DNA from: Micromonospora deserti
GTDB lineage: Bacteria; Actinomycetota; Actinomycetes; Mycobacteriales; Micromonosporaceae
Assembly (NCBI RefSeq): GCF_003236335.1
Contig: NZ_POUB01000043.1
Span: forward strand, 1-32,171
Direction of reading: 5' to 3'
Length of the DNA stretch: 32,171 bases
Numbering within the stretch: the stretch's first letter is position 1; each line of letters starts with the position of its first letter. A program made the translations under genes and the position numbers. Shown piece by piece: positions 17,780-26,064 of the stretch. The notes below the pieces were generated by a model. The model ran no database searches. It was not told the origin of the DNA and saw only the letters and a program-made list of their open reading frames with translations.

Positions 17780-18011
17780 CCTGGCTCCCGCGCTGCGACT
17801 CGCCGAGTCACCGCACGCTGGTCGTGGCCCCGGAACCCCTTCGGCAGCATGCCGGCCTCACGAGGTGACACTTGTCCCCGAAACTGCCGCCTTCGGCGTG
17901 GAGGGGCAATTTTGTCTGAAACTGCGGCCCGGGGGGCGTGGGAGGCCACCCTTCCCTTGCAAGTGGGACTTGGGCGGTCACGTCCGGGTCGGTCACGTGG
18001 GGGCTCGGGCG
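17780..18011. repeat. Convergent intergenic region with imperfect 40-bp tandem repeat and hairpin
   Basis: This 232-bp gap separates two convergent genes. A perfect GACTCG-C-CGAGTC palindrome (17797-17809) could end transcription of the membrane protein gene, though no T-run follows. TTGTCCCCGAAACTGC (17872-17887) recurs as TTGTCTGAAACTGC (17912-17925), and each copy is followed by a GC-rich stretch ending GTGGAGG or GTGGGAGG, so about 40 bp seem imperfectly duplicated. The second half is less GC-rich than its surroundings. No gene is supported here. Confidence 0.4.
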
Positions 18012-18971
18012 TCACCGCGGGGCGACGCGGGTGACGTAGGTGTGGTGCGTGGTGAAGCCGAGCCCGCGGTAGAGCGTCACGGCGGGGGTGTTGCGCTGCT
18101 CGACCTGAAGGAAGGCGTGCGTGGCGCCGGTGGCCGCACCCCAGTCGACCAGCGCTCGGACCATCCGCCCGGCGAGCCCCTGCCGGCGGGCGGCGGGCAG
18201 CACCTCGATCAGGCTGAGCCCGAGCCAGCGGCTGTGCCCGGTGACGGTGCCACGGGCGATCGCCACCAGCGCGCCGTCAGCGTGCACCTGGGCGAAGCGG
18301 ACCTGGCCCACGGCGGTGAGCACGTGCCGGGCGGCGTCCGGCAGGCCGCCCTTGCGGCCGGCGGCGATCGCGAGCCAGTCCGCCGACGGCGCGGTGGTCA
18401 GCTCGACCGGCGGTGACCCGGGGCGCTCCGGTGCGGCGGCGGGCAGCGACGCCAGCGGCACGGTCTGCACCAGCACGGGCGGGCGGCTGTCCCAGCCCCG
18501 GGCGTCCAGCTCGGCGCCGACCGGCGCGGCGAGCGGCAGCGGGATGTTGACCATCGCCGGCTGGCCGCGGTCGGCGTACCAGCGTTCCACCGCGTCGAGC
18601 GCGGCGGGCAGCGGCCGGTCCGGGTCGCCGACCGGCAGCGCCGAGTTGGCCCGGCCGGTCCAACCGTCCGCGGCGCGCAGCAGCCAGTCGCCGAGCCGGT
18701 CGCGGGTCGGGGCGGGCCACGCCTCGTCGGCGGCGAGCTCCAGCGCCACCACCGCGGCGGCGGTCGGCCGGCGGGCCGGCGGCACTCGCTTGGCCCGGTG
18801 CACCTCGCCCCGTGGCACCCGCAGCCGGCCCTCGTCGGTGGCCAGCGTGAGATGGGTCTCGCTGAGCTCGACCAGCTCGCCGAGGGCGTCGGAGAAGAGC
18901 GGCCGGCCCTCGCGAATCCCCACAATCCGGCGGACCACGATCCGGTGTCCTACATCTTGCTCTCGGAGCAC
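18012..18971 (-). CDS. GNAT acetyltransferase, Rv0428c-like two-domain type
   Basis: This 319-residue protein starts at GTG 18971. The first 60 residues (GHRIVVRRIVGI, then LGELVELSETHLTL and RVPRGEVHRAKRVPP) form an SH3-like small beta domain typical of Rv0428c-like proteins. The C-terminal part, from about 205, is a GNAT fold with the acetyl-CoA loop in LPAARRQGLAGRMV and the late motif NTPAVTLYRGLGF. The acceptor is unknown. The start lies only 15 bases after the stop of a decayed tnpB fragment, so its original upstream region seems to have been replaced by mobile DNA. The ribosome site is weak (GGGAACGG). It may rely on a promoter inside the remnant. Confidence 0.8.
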   Translation of the reverse strand: MLREQDVGHRIVVRRIVGIREGRPLFSDALGELVELSETHLTLATDEGRLRVPRGEVHRAKRVPPARRPTAAAVVALELAADEAWPAPTRDRLGDWLLRAADGWTGRANSALPVGDPDRPLPAALDAVERWYADRGQPAMVNIPLPLAAPVGAELDARGWDSRPPVLVQTVPLASLPAAAPERPGSPPVELTTAPSADWLAIAAGRKGGLPDAARHVLTAVGQVRFAQVHADGALVAIARGTVTGHSRWLGLSLIEVLPAARRQGLAGRMVRALVDWGAATGATHAFLQVEQRNTPAVTLYRGLGFTTHHTYVTRVAPR

Positions 18972-18986
18972 GATCGACCGTTCCCG

Positions 18987-19440
18987 TCAGTGTTCTCTGG
19001 TGCGTGAACCGACGGGAGTCCCGCCCTGCGGCGGAACGGTCCCGGTCTGACCCGCCGCAGCGGTGCCGGGTTGACGCTTCACGGCAACCGGCCCGCCGCT
19101 GCGGGTCTTACGGTCTGCTCCACGTCCGTTTGACGACCCCTGGCCACTCCGGGCGTCGCCGGACGGGTACCACCGATCAGCGACAACCAGCCGGCTGCCG
19201 TGCCAGTCGGCCTCGTAGGCGAGTCGGCGGCGCAACTCGCCAAACCCAGAGTCACCGATGCGTCTGGACAGGCGGCGGTTGCGCAGCATTCCGGTCACGT
19301 TCAGATCTTCGATCACCATCGTGCCGAACTCACGGGTCAGGCTGGCGGAAATTTTGTGCAAGTTGTCACGGCGCAGGTCAGTGACCCGGCGGTGGGCACC
19401 GCTCCACCAAGATCATCCAGGTGCCTTGGAGGAGAACCTG
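18987..19440 (-). pseudogene. Decayed tnpB (IS200/IS605/IS1341 OrfB) fragment
   Basis: Reading the minus strand, the segment up to 19361 encodes LTREFGTMVIEDLNVTGML, then NRRLSRRIGDSGFGELRRRL and GSRLVVADRWYPS, which are hallmarks of TnpB with the RuvC-II glutamate in IEDLN. After WYPS the zinc-finger and the RuvC-III DxNAARN segment are absent, and the frame resumes in the typical actinobacterial TnpB tail NGRGADRKT...VAVKRQPGTA. Further upstream, RVTDLRRDNLHK and AHRR are readable to about 19390, then a stop and frameshifts, with weak similarity to about 19440. The N-terminal half and first catalytic Asp are gone, so it cannot be active. No TnpA gene is present. Confidence 0.8.
19018..19037 (-). 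other. Hairpin at the tnpB 3' end, possible omega-RNA relic
   Basis: On the minus strand GTTCCGCC and GGCGGGAC pair over 8 bp (one wobble) around a GCAG loop, inside the last codons of the tnpB remnant. In IS200/IS605 elements the guide (omega) RNA overlaps the tnpB 3' end and runs into the right end. This hairpin could be what is left of it. It could also be chance pairing in GC-rich DNA. Confidence 0.25.
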
Positions 19441-19586
19441 CGTGTCGGCCATCAGGACCGCAACCTCGCGCATTGGTTTTCGGGTGCCGCGATGGTAAGC
19501 CAGGGGTACGCCAGAACGCTGCCGGCGAGATACTAGGCTCTTACCGTCGCGGGTGATCGCGGCGTGGCTTGCGGAGGAGAAGACCG
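19441..19586. promoter_or_regulatory. Upstream region of the ferredoxin-dapC operon
   Basis: This 146-bp stretch lies between the recognisable tnpB remnant and the ferredoxin gene. TAGGCT at 19534-19539 fits a TAnnnT -10 element in an AT-richer spot, but no matching -35 is seen. The ribosome site GGAGG (19573-19577) precedes the GTG start by nine bases. The rest may be further decayed element sequence. Confidence 0.3.
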
Positions 19587-19913
19587 GTGACCTACATCAT
19601 CGCCGAGCCGTGCGTGGATGTGCTCGACAAGGCATGCATCGAGGAGTGCCCGGTCGACTGCATTTACGAGGGCAACCGGATGCTCTACATCCACCCCGAC
19701 GAGTGCGTCGACTGTGGTGCCTGTGAGCCTGTCTGCCCGGTCGAGGCGATCTTCTACGAGGACGACGTCCCGGAGCAGTGGAAGGACTACACCGCGGCCA
19801 ACTACGAGTTCTTCGAGGACCTGGGCTCGCCCGGCGGTGCCTCGAAGGTCGGCAAGGTGGAGAAGGACGCGACCTTCGTCGCCGCCCAGCCGCCGCGCGG
19901 AGAGGGCCACTGA
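19587..19913 (+). CDS. fdxA: 7Fe ferredoxin (FdxA/FdxC type)
   Basis: This small electron carrier has 108 residues from GTG 19587, chosen because GGAGG is nine bases upstream and MTYIIAEPC is the standard N-terminus. C8, C16 and C20-P sit in the first cluster motif ([14 protein letters not shown]), and [12 protein letters not shown] forms the second, as in seven-iron ferredoxins with one 3Fe-4S and one 4Fe-4S cluster. The acidic C-terminal extension ([18 protein letters not shown]) is typical of actinobacterial members. The stop TGA lies inside the CTGA where dapC probably starts. In mycobacteria, fdxC is also directly before dapC (Rv1177-Rv1178), so the pairing is conserved. Confidence 0.93.
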   Translation: MTYIIAEPCVDVLDKACIEECPVDCIYEGNRMLYIHPDECVDCGACEPVCPVEAIFYEDDVPEQWKDYTAANYEFFEDLGSPGGASKVGKVEKDATFVAAQPPRGEGH

Positions 19914-21016
19914 ACCGGCCCGCGCCGGTCTCGTCGCGGCTGCCAGACTTCACCTGGGACACCCTGGACGCCGCGGCCGCGCTGGCCGCGGCGCACCCGG
20001 AGGGGCTGATCAACCTCAGCATGGGCACGCCGGTCGACCCGGTGCCCGAGGTGATTCGGCAGGCGCTGGCCGACGCCTCGGACGCCCCGGGCTACCCGCT
20101 GACCGCCGGCACCCCGGTGCTGCGCGAGACGATCGCGGCCTGGGTCGCGCGGGCGTGCGGCGCCGGCGTCGACGGTCTCGGCGTGCTGCCGACGATCGGC
20201 TCCAAGGAGTTGGTCGCCTGGCTGCCCACCCTGCTCGGGATGGGCCCGGGCGACGTCGTGGTGGTGCCGACGGTCGCGTACCCGACCTATGAGGATGGCG
20301 CCCGGCTCGCCGGCGCCACCACCGTCCGGGCCGACTCGCTGACCGCGGTCGGCCCCACCTCCCGGGTGCGGTTGGTCTGGGTCAACTCCCCGGGCAACCC
20401 GACCGGGCGGGTGCTGCCGGCGGCGCACCTGCGCAAGCTGGTCGACTGGGCCCGTGAGCGCGGCGCCGTGGTGGCCAGCGACGAGTGCTACCTACCGCTC
20501 GGCTGGTCGGCCGAGCCTGTCTCGGTGCTCTCCCCCGAGGTGTGCGGCGGGTCGTACGACGGGGTGCTGGCGGTGCACTCGCTCTCCAAGCGTTCCAACC
20601 TCGCCGGCTACCGGGCCGGGTTCGTGGCGGGCGACCGGTCCCTGGTGGCCGAGCTGCTCAAGGTTCGCAAGCACGCCGGGATGATCGTGCCCGCGCCGGT
20701 GCAGGCCGCCATGGTGGCCGCGCTGCGTGACGAGCGGCACGCCGACGAGCAGCGCGAACGCTACCGCGCCCGGCGTGCGGCGCTGTACGCCGCGTTCACC
20801 GGCGCCGGCTTCACAGTGGAGCACTCGGAGGCCGGGCTCTACCTGTGGATGACCCGGGGTGAGGACTGCTGGGAGACCGTCGACTGGCTGGCCCGGCGGG
20901 GCATCCTGGTCGCCGCGGGCGTCTTCTACGGCCCGGGCGGCCGGCGGCACGTCCGGGCGGCGCTGACCGAGTCCGACGAGCACGTCGCGGCGGTAGCCGG
21001 CCGGCTGCGCGACTGA
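19910..21016 (+). CDS. dapC: Succinyldiaminopimelate aminotransferase DapC, likely CTG start
   Basis: DapC is a PLP enzyme that converts N-succinyl-2-amino-6-ketopimelate to N-succinyl-LL-diaminopimelate on the way to lysine and peptidoglycan. From 19910 it has 368 residues, close to the 362 or so of the mycobacterial enzyme. The class-I aminotransferase features are visible: [19 protein letters not shown] and the PLP lysine K227 in [13 protein letters not shown]. There is no ATG, GTG or TTG at the expected start. The only upstream in-frame start (GTG 19778) would add 44 residues of shadow sequence inside the ferredoxin gene, and the next internal ATG removes conserved sequence. CTG at 19910 overlaps the ferredoxin stop by four bases, and GGAGAGGG (19899-19906) precedes it. 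The partner genes dapD and dapE lie at the end of the window. Confidence 0.88.
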   Translation: MNRPAPVSSRLPDFTWDTLDAAAALAAAHPEGLINLSMGTPVDPVPEVIRQALADASDAPGYPLTAGTPVLRETIAAWVARACGAGVDGLGVLPTIGSKELVAWLPTLLGMGPGDVVVVPTVAYPTYEDGARLAGATTVRADSLTAVGPTSRVRLVWVNSPGNPTGRVLPAAHLRKLVDWARERGAVVASDECYLPLGWSAEPVSVLSPEVCGGSYDGVLAVHSLSKRSNLAGYRAGFVAGDRSLVAELLKVRKHAGMIVPAPVQAAMVAALRDERHADEQRERYRARRAALYAAFTGAGFTVEHSEAGLYLWMTRGEDCWETVDWLARRGILVAAGVFYGPGGRRHVRAALTESDEHVAAVAGRLRD

Positions 21017-21035
21017 GACCCGACGAGGCGCGGCG

Positions 21036-22064
21036 ATGACCGACGACGTGACCGGCCCCGGCCGGTACGTGGGCCTGCGGGTGGCGGTCGTGGGTACCGG
21101 CCTGATCGGTGGTTCCGTCCTGCTCCGGCTCCGCGACGCCGGCCTCGACGTAACGGGTTGGGACCCGGACCGGGCCACCCGGGAACACGCCCGGCGGCAG
21201 GGCGTCGCCGCCCCGGAGACGCTCGACGAGGCGGTCGCCGGGCGGGACGTGGTCTTCCTCTGCGGGCCGCTGCCCACCCTGCCGGGGACTCTGCTGCGGG
21301 TGGCCGGGGCGACCGCGCCGGAGTGCGTCCTCACCGACGTCGGCAGCACCAAGGTCGAACTGGCGGACTTCGCCCGCCGGCACGGGCTCACCGACCGGTT
21401 CGTGCCCGGGCATCCGATGGCCGGCGCGGCCTCCGCCGGGCTCACCGCCGCCACGGCGGCGCTCCTGGACGACGCCGCCTGGGTGCTCTGCCCGGCACCC
21501 GGGCCGGCGACGGACGCCTTCCGTCGGCTCGCCGCGCTGGTCGTGGCGCTGTTCCGGGCCCGCGTGGTGCCGCTGTCGCCGGAGGTGCACGACACGGCGG
21601 CCGCGCTCGCCTCGCACGTGCCGCATCTGCTCGCCGGGGCACTGGCCGGTGCGGTGCAGCGGGCGCCCCTGCGCGACACGGTGCTCGGGCTGGCGGCCGG
21701 CAGCTTCCGCGACGGCACCCGGGTCGCCGGCACCCCGGCCACCCGCACCGCGAACATGCTGCTCGGCAATCGCGAGCGGGTGCTGGGTGGGCTGGCGGCG
21801 GTCACCGCGTACCTCGACGAGCTGGCCGAGGCGCTGCGGGCCGGTGACGTGGCGGCGCTCACCGCGCGGTACGGGGAGGCCGCGGCGGCCCGGGCGGCAC
21901 TGCTCGGCCGCTCGTTGCGCACCGACGTCCGGGCCTTCCCGGCCGCCGGCGACCATGCCGCCGAGGTGGCGTGGCTGCGGGAGCTGGGCGCGGCCGGCGG
22001 GCACCTGAGCGGCTGCCGGGTCGACGCCGGCACGGTCTCCTACACCGCCCACCTCCCCACCTGA
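21036..22064 (+). CDS. tyrA: Prephenate dehydrogenase (TyrA family)
   Basis: TyrA oxidises prephenate (or arogenate) with NAD(P)+ on the path to tyrosine. The protein has 342 residues. After about a dozen leading residues comes the nucleotide-binding VAVVGTGLIGGSV, then LTDVGSTK and the catalytic-region motif FVPGHPMAG, followed by an all-helical C-terminal domain. There is no ACT domain, so feedback control by tyrosine through that route is not expected. It starts at ATG 21036, 19 bases after dapC, in the same direction, and is probably part of the ferredoxin-dapC operon. NAD versus NADP use and prephenate versus arogenate cannot be settled by eye. Confidence 0.88.
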   Translation: MTDDVTGPGRYVGLRVAVVGTGLIGGSVLLRLRDAGLDVTGWDPDRATREHARRQGVAAPETLDEAVAGRDVVFLCGPLPTLPGTLLRVAGATAPECVLTDVGSTKVELADFARRHGLTDRFVPGHPMAGAASAGLTAATAALLDDAAWVLCPAPGPATDAFRRLAALVVALFRARVVPLSPEVHDTAAALASHVPHLLAGALAGAVQRAPLRDTVLGLAAGSFRDGTRVAGTPATRTANMLLGNRERVLGGLAAVTAYLDELAEALRAGDVAALTARYGEAAAARAALLGRSLRTDVRAFPAAGDHAAEVAWLRELGAAGGHLSGCRVDAGTVSYTAHLPT

Positions 22065-22132
22065 CCGCCTCGACGTCGTCGCCCGGATCCTCGTCCCGCC
22101 CCGTCCGTGGCGAGCCGGTTAGGGTGAGGGGC

Positions 22133-22783
22133 ATGGTGGACGGGCCGGTGGTGGCGGTGCGCGGCGAGGCGTACCGGGAGGTGGCTCCCGAGATCGCCCA
22201 GTTCACGGTGACCGCGACGGCCCGGGCCCGGGACCGGGAGACCGCTCTGACCCGGCTGGCCGAGCGGGCCGCCGCCGTCCGGGTGCTGCTCGACGGTTAC
22301 GGTCCGGCCGTCGACCGGCGGGAGACCGGTGAGCTGCGGGTCCGGCCGGAGAGCCGGCGCACCGGCGAGCGGGTGGTGGCGTATCACGGGAGCGTGGCCA
22401 CGACCGTGACGGTCAGCAACTTGAGGGCGCTCGGCGAGCTGATGCTGCGCCTGGCCGACCAGGACCAGGTCGAGGTGGCCGGGCCGTGGTGGTCGCTGCG
22501 TCCGGACAGTCCGGTCCACCGGGAGGCCCGGCACGCCGCGATCGCCGACGCGCTGCTGCGCGCCCGGGAGTACGCCGAGGCGCTCGGCGCGCGGGTGACC
22601 GCCCTGATCGAGCTGGCCGACACCGGCGTCGCCGAGCGGCCGATGCTGGCCCGGTTGGCGTACGCCGGTGGGGGTGGCGCCGAGGCGGGCGGGCCGCCGG
22701 AGCTGGAGCTGGACCCGCGGCCGCAGCCGGTGCAGGCGGCCGTGCAGGCCCGGTTCGCGATCAGCGAGCCGGTCCTCGGCTGA
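22133..22783 (+). CDS. SIMPL-domain (DUF541) protein
   Basis: This 216-residue protein starts at ATG 22133 with GAGGGG just upstream. It opens with VVAVRGEAYREVAPEIAQFTVTATARARD, the beta-rich start of SIMPL/DUF541 domains, and ends in the family pattern VQAAVQARFAIS. Most members are exported, but no signal peptide or membrane segment is visible here, so this one looks cytoplasmic. A Gly-rich loop (AGGGGAEAGG) lies near residue 183. The biochemical role of the family is poorly known; some members affect stress or signalling. Its stop shares a base with the next start (TGATG). Confidence 0.8.
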   Translation: MVDGPVVAVRGEAYREVAPEIAQFTVTATARARDRETALTRLAERAAAVRVLLDGYGPAVDRRETGELRVRPESRRTGERVVAYHGSVATTVTVSNLRALGELMLRLADQDQVEVAGPWWSLRPDSPVHREARHAAIADALLRAREYAEALGARVTALIELADTGVAERPMLARLAYAGGGGAEAGGPPELELDPRPQPVQAAVQARFAISEPVLG

Positions 22784-23430
22784 TGTCGACCGCCCGGGTC
22801 GTCGCAGTCGACGAGCTGGTGGCGCGGGCGCGGGCCCTCGCCGACGCCGGCCCGCGGCAGCTGCTCGGCATCGCCGGCGCTCCCGGCGCGGGCAAGTCCA
22901 CGCTGGCCGAGCAGGTCGTCGCGGCGGTGGGGCCGGTGGCCCGGCTGGTGCCGATGGACGGCTTTCACCTCGCCCAGGCCGAGCTGCGCCGGCTGGGTCG
23001 GGCGGAGCGTAAGGGCGCGGCCGACACGTTCGACGCGAATGGCTACGTCTCCCTGCTGCGCCGGCTGCGCCGGCTGGAGCCGACCTCGGTCTACGCGCCG
23101 GCGTTCCGGCGGGACCTGGAGGAGCCGGTGGCCGGGGCGATCGAGGTGCCGCCGGAGGTTCGGCTGGTCGTCACCGAGGGTAACTACCTGCTGCTGCCCG
23201 AGTTCCCCTGGGATGAGGTGCGGCCACTGCTGCACGAGGCGTGGTTCCTCGACCTGGACGCGGAGCTGCGGGTGCGCCGGCTGACCGCCCGGCACGAGGC
23301 GTACGGGCGGCCCCCAGCGCTGGCGCGGGCCTGGGCGCTGGGCACCGACGAGGCCAACGCTGCCCTGGTCGCCGGCACCGCCCGGCACGCCGACCTGGTG
23401 GTACGCCTAGCCGAACCCCCGCCGGGGTGA
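22783..23430 (+). CDS. P-loop nucleoside/nucleotide kinase family protein
   Basis: This protein has 215 residues. The P-loop GAPGAGKST is at 32-40. It is followed by VPMDGFHLAQAELRRLG, then RKGAADTFDANGYVSLL and VTEGNYLLLPEFPW. These are the landmarks of the uridine kinase/pantothenate kinase-like group often annotated as nucleoside or nucleotide kinase. The true substrate is open: a sugar, nucleoside or pantothenate-like acceptor is possible. It starts at ATG 22783, overlapping the SIMPL stop by one base. Its last 24 bases overlap, tail to tail, the end of the membrane hydrolase gene on the other strand, leaving no space for a separate terminator. Confidence 0.85.
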   Translation: MSTARVVAVDELVARARALADAGPRQLLGIAGAPGAGKSTLAEQVVAAVGPVARLVPMDGFHLAQAELRRLGRAERKGAADTFDANGYVSLLRRLRRLEPTSVYAPAFRRDLEEPVAGAIEVPPEVRLVVTEGNYLLLPEFPWDEVRPLLHEAWFLDLDAELRVRRLTARHEAYGRPPALARAWALGTDEANAALVAGTARHADLVVRLAEPPPG

Positions 23431-26052
23431 CGGCACCGCCCGCCGGAGCTGCCAGGCCACCCGCGACCGTTCCCGGTGGAACTCCGGCGCCTCGGGGTAG
23501 CCGCTGTGGCTGCGAATCGGCGGGTCGATGACCTCTCCGGCGCTGGGGTGCAGCGCCTCCGGGTCGCGTACGGCCACGTCCCGTTCCCCGGCGGTGACCG
23601 GCCAGCCGACCGGGTCGGTGTTCCGCCAGAAGTTGGTCCAGCCGAGCATGCCGGAGGGCCGGGTGAGCACCTCGGCCAGCACCGGCAACCGGTCCGGCCC
23701 GAAGTACGCCGGGAAGACCCGCCCGTAGAGCCGGGTCAGCTGGCAGCCGTAGGAGAAGAACCAGATCCGCCGTCGCCACCGGGTGGGCAGCTGGAGGATC
23801 ACCGCGGTGCAGATCACCGTGCCCTGGCTGTGTCCGGAGAGGATGATCCCGTCGGTGCCGCGGGGGTCGGGCGGGCTGAGGGCCAGTAGCCCGGCGGCGC
23901 GGGTCTGCAGTTGCGGCACGGCCCGCTCGGCGTAGCTGGGCGGGGCCAGCGGGTGGGCGGCGCGGGGCCAGAAGGTGGCCACGTCCCAGACCACGCCGAC
24001 CGAGCGGCGGACCACGTCGGTGCGGTAGACGAGCATCCCCACGGCGGCCACCAGCACCGGCAGCCAGCCCAGCAGCGCGGCGCCCACGTCGGCCACGGTC
24101 TCCACCACCGCCGCGCCACCGGTCGGCGACACGGGGTGTGGCCGGGAGCGGGAGAGCACGGCGGCGCAGCCGACGGTGACCAGCACGCCCGCGGCGGCGG
24201 CGTAGTCGCCGACCAGTTGTACGGCGTGCTCGCCGATCAACCGGTGCAGGGCACGGTAAGCGCTGACGTCCCGGCAGCGCCGTAGGTCGTGACCGGAGAG
24301 CCGGTGGCCGGCGGCGACCAGGTCCGCGTACTCCTCCCGGCGGAGGCGGACGAAGAGCACGCCGGCACGGGCGGCGGTGGCGCCGAGCGCGACCAGTGCG
24401 ACGGCGAAGGCGAGCCCGGCCCACATCACCGGCACCGGTGGTACCACGGCGGAGCGGCCGCCCGGCGGGGCGGCGCCGGTGAGCCGGTCGGTCACCCAGT
24501 AGAGCAGTCCGGCGCAGTAGGAGACGCAGAGCACCCAGCCGAAGCCGGCCACCAGCGCCGGGCCCCGCCCACCCCAGGCCAGGTCGGTGTGGGGTTCCAG
24601 CGGCTGGCTCTCGGTGTCCGTCCGGGTCCGGGGCAGCAGCAGGCCGGTGCCGGCGAGCGCGACGGCCGGGACGACGAGGTGCCAGGCCGCCAGTGGCGCC
24701 GGGGCGGGCGGGACGACGGGCAGCCAGTCGGAACTCCAGGCGGTGCCGAGGGTGAGCAGCAGCGTGGCCGCGACCGGCGCGACCAGCCCCCGCCGACCGG
24801 ACCGGGCCACCGATCCGACGGCGATCAGCAGCAGCAGCTGTCCGGTGCCCACCCAGGCGATGACCCAGTCGAAGCCGGGCAGCGAGCGGTCGTACCCGCA
24901 CTGCGGCAGGTCTGGTTGGCGGTTGCAGCCGGCCGGTGGGCGCAGCTCGGCCAGCGGGGTGCCGGCCGGCCCGTCCGGCAGCAGCAGGCACAGCGCGGTG
25001 CCGGCCAGGCCCAGGCCGGTGAGCACGGCGACGGTGATGCTCCGCGGGCCGAGCGGGGTGGCCCCGGCGCGCCGGGTCAGCGACGGCTGGGCGAGCGCCA
25101 CCACCGCGATCAGCACGACGGCGGCCAGGACCGCCACCGTGGGCCAGGCGACGGCGGCCCGGACGCCGCGGGGCGGGTCCATGGCGAGGACCGTGCCCAG
25201 CGGTACGGCGGCGGCGACGACCGCGCCGGTGCACAGGTGCAGCACGGCGCTCCGGCGCAGCTGCCCCTCGCCGCACCAGAAGGTGGGGTCCTGCAACGGG
25301 TTCGCCAGTTCGCCGGGGGGCGGCTCGGCCGGTTCCGGCTCGTCGACCGGCTGCGCGGCCGGCGCCTCCCCGCCCGCCGTCACGTCCGACGGGGCCTCGA
25401 CCGGCGTCCGGGCGGTCACGGTGACCGGGTCGGCGGGCATCTCCGCCTCGTACTGGTAGGTACGCCAGGCCACCAGCCCGAGCATGGCCAGCACTCCCAG
25501 GGGCACGAGCAGGCCGACGGCGAGGGCGCGGGCGTGTTCGCTCCACCAGCCGTGGGCGAGGAACTCCCACGGGCCCGGGATCCGGCGCAGGCAGTGCTCG
25601 TCGACGCACTGCCAGCCGATCAGGTCTACCCCGATGCCGGTGAGCGCGAGCACCAGCGTGCCGGTGAGGCTCAGGCAGAACAGCCGGATCAGCCAGGCGG
25701 TGAGACCGGAGCGGCTGCCCCACCGTTCGGAGTCCGGGTCGGCCGGGATCCCCGGCCGGGCGTGCAGCGCGACGTTGGCCAGCGCGAACGGCAGCAGCAG
25801 GGTCCACAGTGCGCGCTCGACGTCGCGCCGGGTCCGGGCGCCGGAGGTCAGCTGCCCCCAGCTGTACGCCTCGACGACGATCGGATCGTCCGGTCCGCTG
25901 GCGCTGGAGCGGTAGAAGCCGGTGACCGTGTCCCCGGCGACCAGCCACGGCTGGGGCGGGTCGACGCCGGGCTCGGGTCGCAGGCCGAGGATCTGGCCGG
26001 GTGGCGTGTTGGACACACCGTGCACGCGCAGTTCGAGCACCCGACCGAGCAT
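23407..26052 (-). CDS. Multi-pass membrane protein with alpha/beta-hydrolase triad, function unknown
   Basis: This 881-residue protein starts at ATG 26052 with AGGAGG five bases upstream. The N-terminus, LELRVHGVSNTPPGQILG, looks like the first strand and oxyanion loop of a lipase-like hydrolase. About 12-13 hydrophobic segments follow between residues 83 and 690, broken by a Pro/Glu-rich linker near 210-255. The C-terminal 145 residues then carry the nucleophile elbow GHSQGT (S742), D813 in NTDPVGW and H849 in RSHSGYPEAPEF, a plausible Ser-Asp-His triad. So a hydrolase fold appears to be split by a membrane domain. No substrate is known. The triad assignment is from motif reading, not alignment. 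The start is divergent from nothing; the next gene upstream is codirectional. Confidence 0.78.
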   Translation of the reverse strand: MLGRVLELRVHGVSNTPPGQILGLRPEPGVDPPQPWLVAGDTVTGFYRSSASGPDDPIVVEAYSWGQLTSGARTRRDVERALWTLLLPFALANVALHARPGIPADPDSERWGSRSGLTAWLIRLFCLSLTGTLVLALTGIGVDLIGWQCVDEHCLRRIPGPWEFLAHGWWSEHARALAVGLLVPLGVLAMLGLVAWRTYQYEAEMPADPVTVTARTPVEAPSDVTAGGEAPAAQPVDEPEPAEPPPGELANPLQDPTFWCGEGQLRRSAVLHLCTGAVVAAAVPLGTVLAMDPPRGVRAAVAWPTVAVLAAVVLIAVVALAQPSLTRRAGATPLGPRSITVAVLTGLGLAGTALCLLLPDGPAGTPLAELRPPAGCNRQPDLPQCGYDRSLPGFDWVIAWVGTGQLLLLIAVGSVARSGRRGLVAPVAATLLLTLGTAWSSDWLPVVPPAPAPLAAWHLVVPAVALAGTGLLLPRTRTDTESQPLEPHTDLAWGGRGPALVAGFGWVLCVSYCAGLLYWVTDRLTGAAPPGGRSAVVPPVPVMWAGLAFAVALVALGATAARAGVLFVRLRREEYADLVAAGHRLSGHDLRRCRDVSAYRALHRLIGEHAVQLVGDYAAAAGVLVTVGCAAVLSRSRPHPVSPTGGAAVVETVADVGAALLGWLPVLVAAVGMLVYRTDVVRRSVGVVWDVATFWPRAAHPLAPPSYAERAVPQLQTRAAGLLALSPPDPRGTDGIILSGHSQGTVICTAVILQLPTRWRRRIWFFSYGCQLTRLYGRVFPAYFGPDRLPVLAEVLTRPSGMLGWTNFWRNTDPVGWPVTAGERDVAVRDPEALHPSAGEVIDPPIRSHSGYPEAPEFHRERSRVAWQLRRAVPSPRRGFG

Positions 26053-26064
26053 CCCCGCCTCCTG

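Noticed and set aside
18987..19361. Functional TnpB nuclease
   Set aside because: The zinc finger, the RuvC-III aspartate and the N-terminal half are missing and the upstream frame is broken, so it is called a pseudogene.
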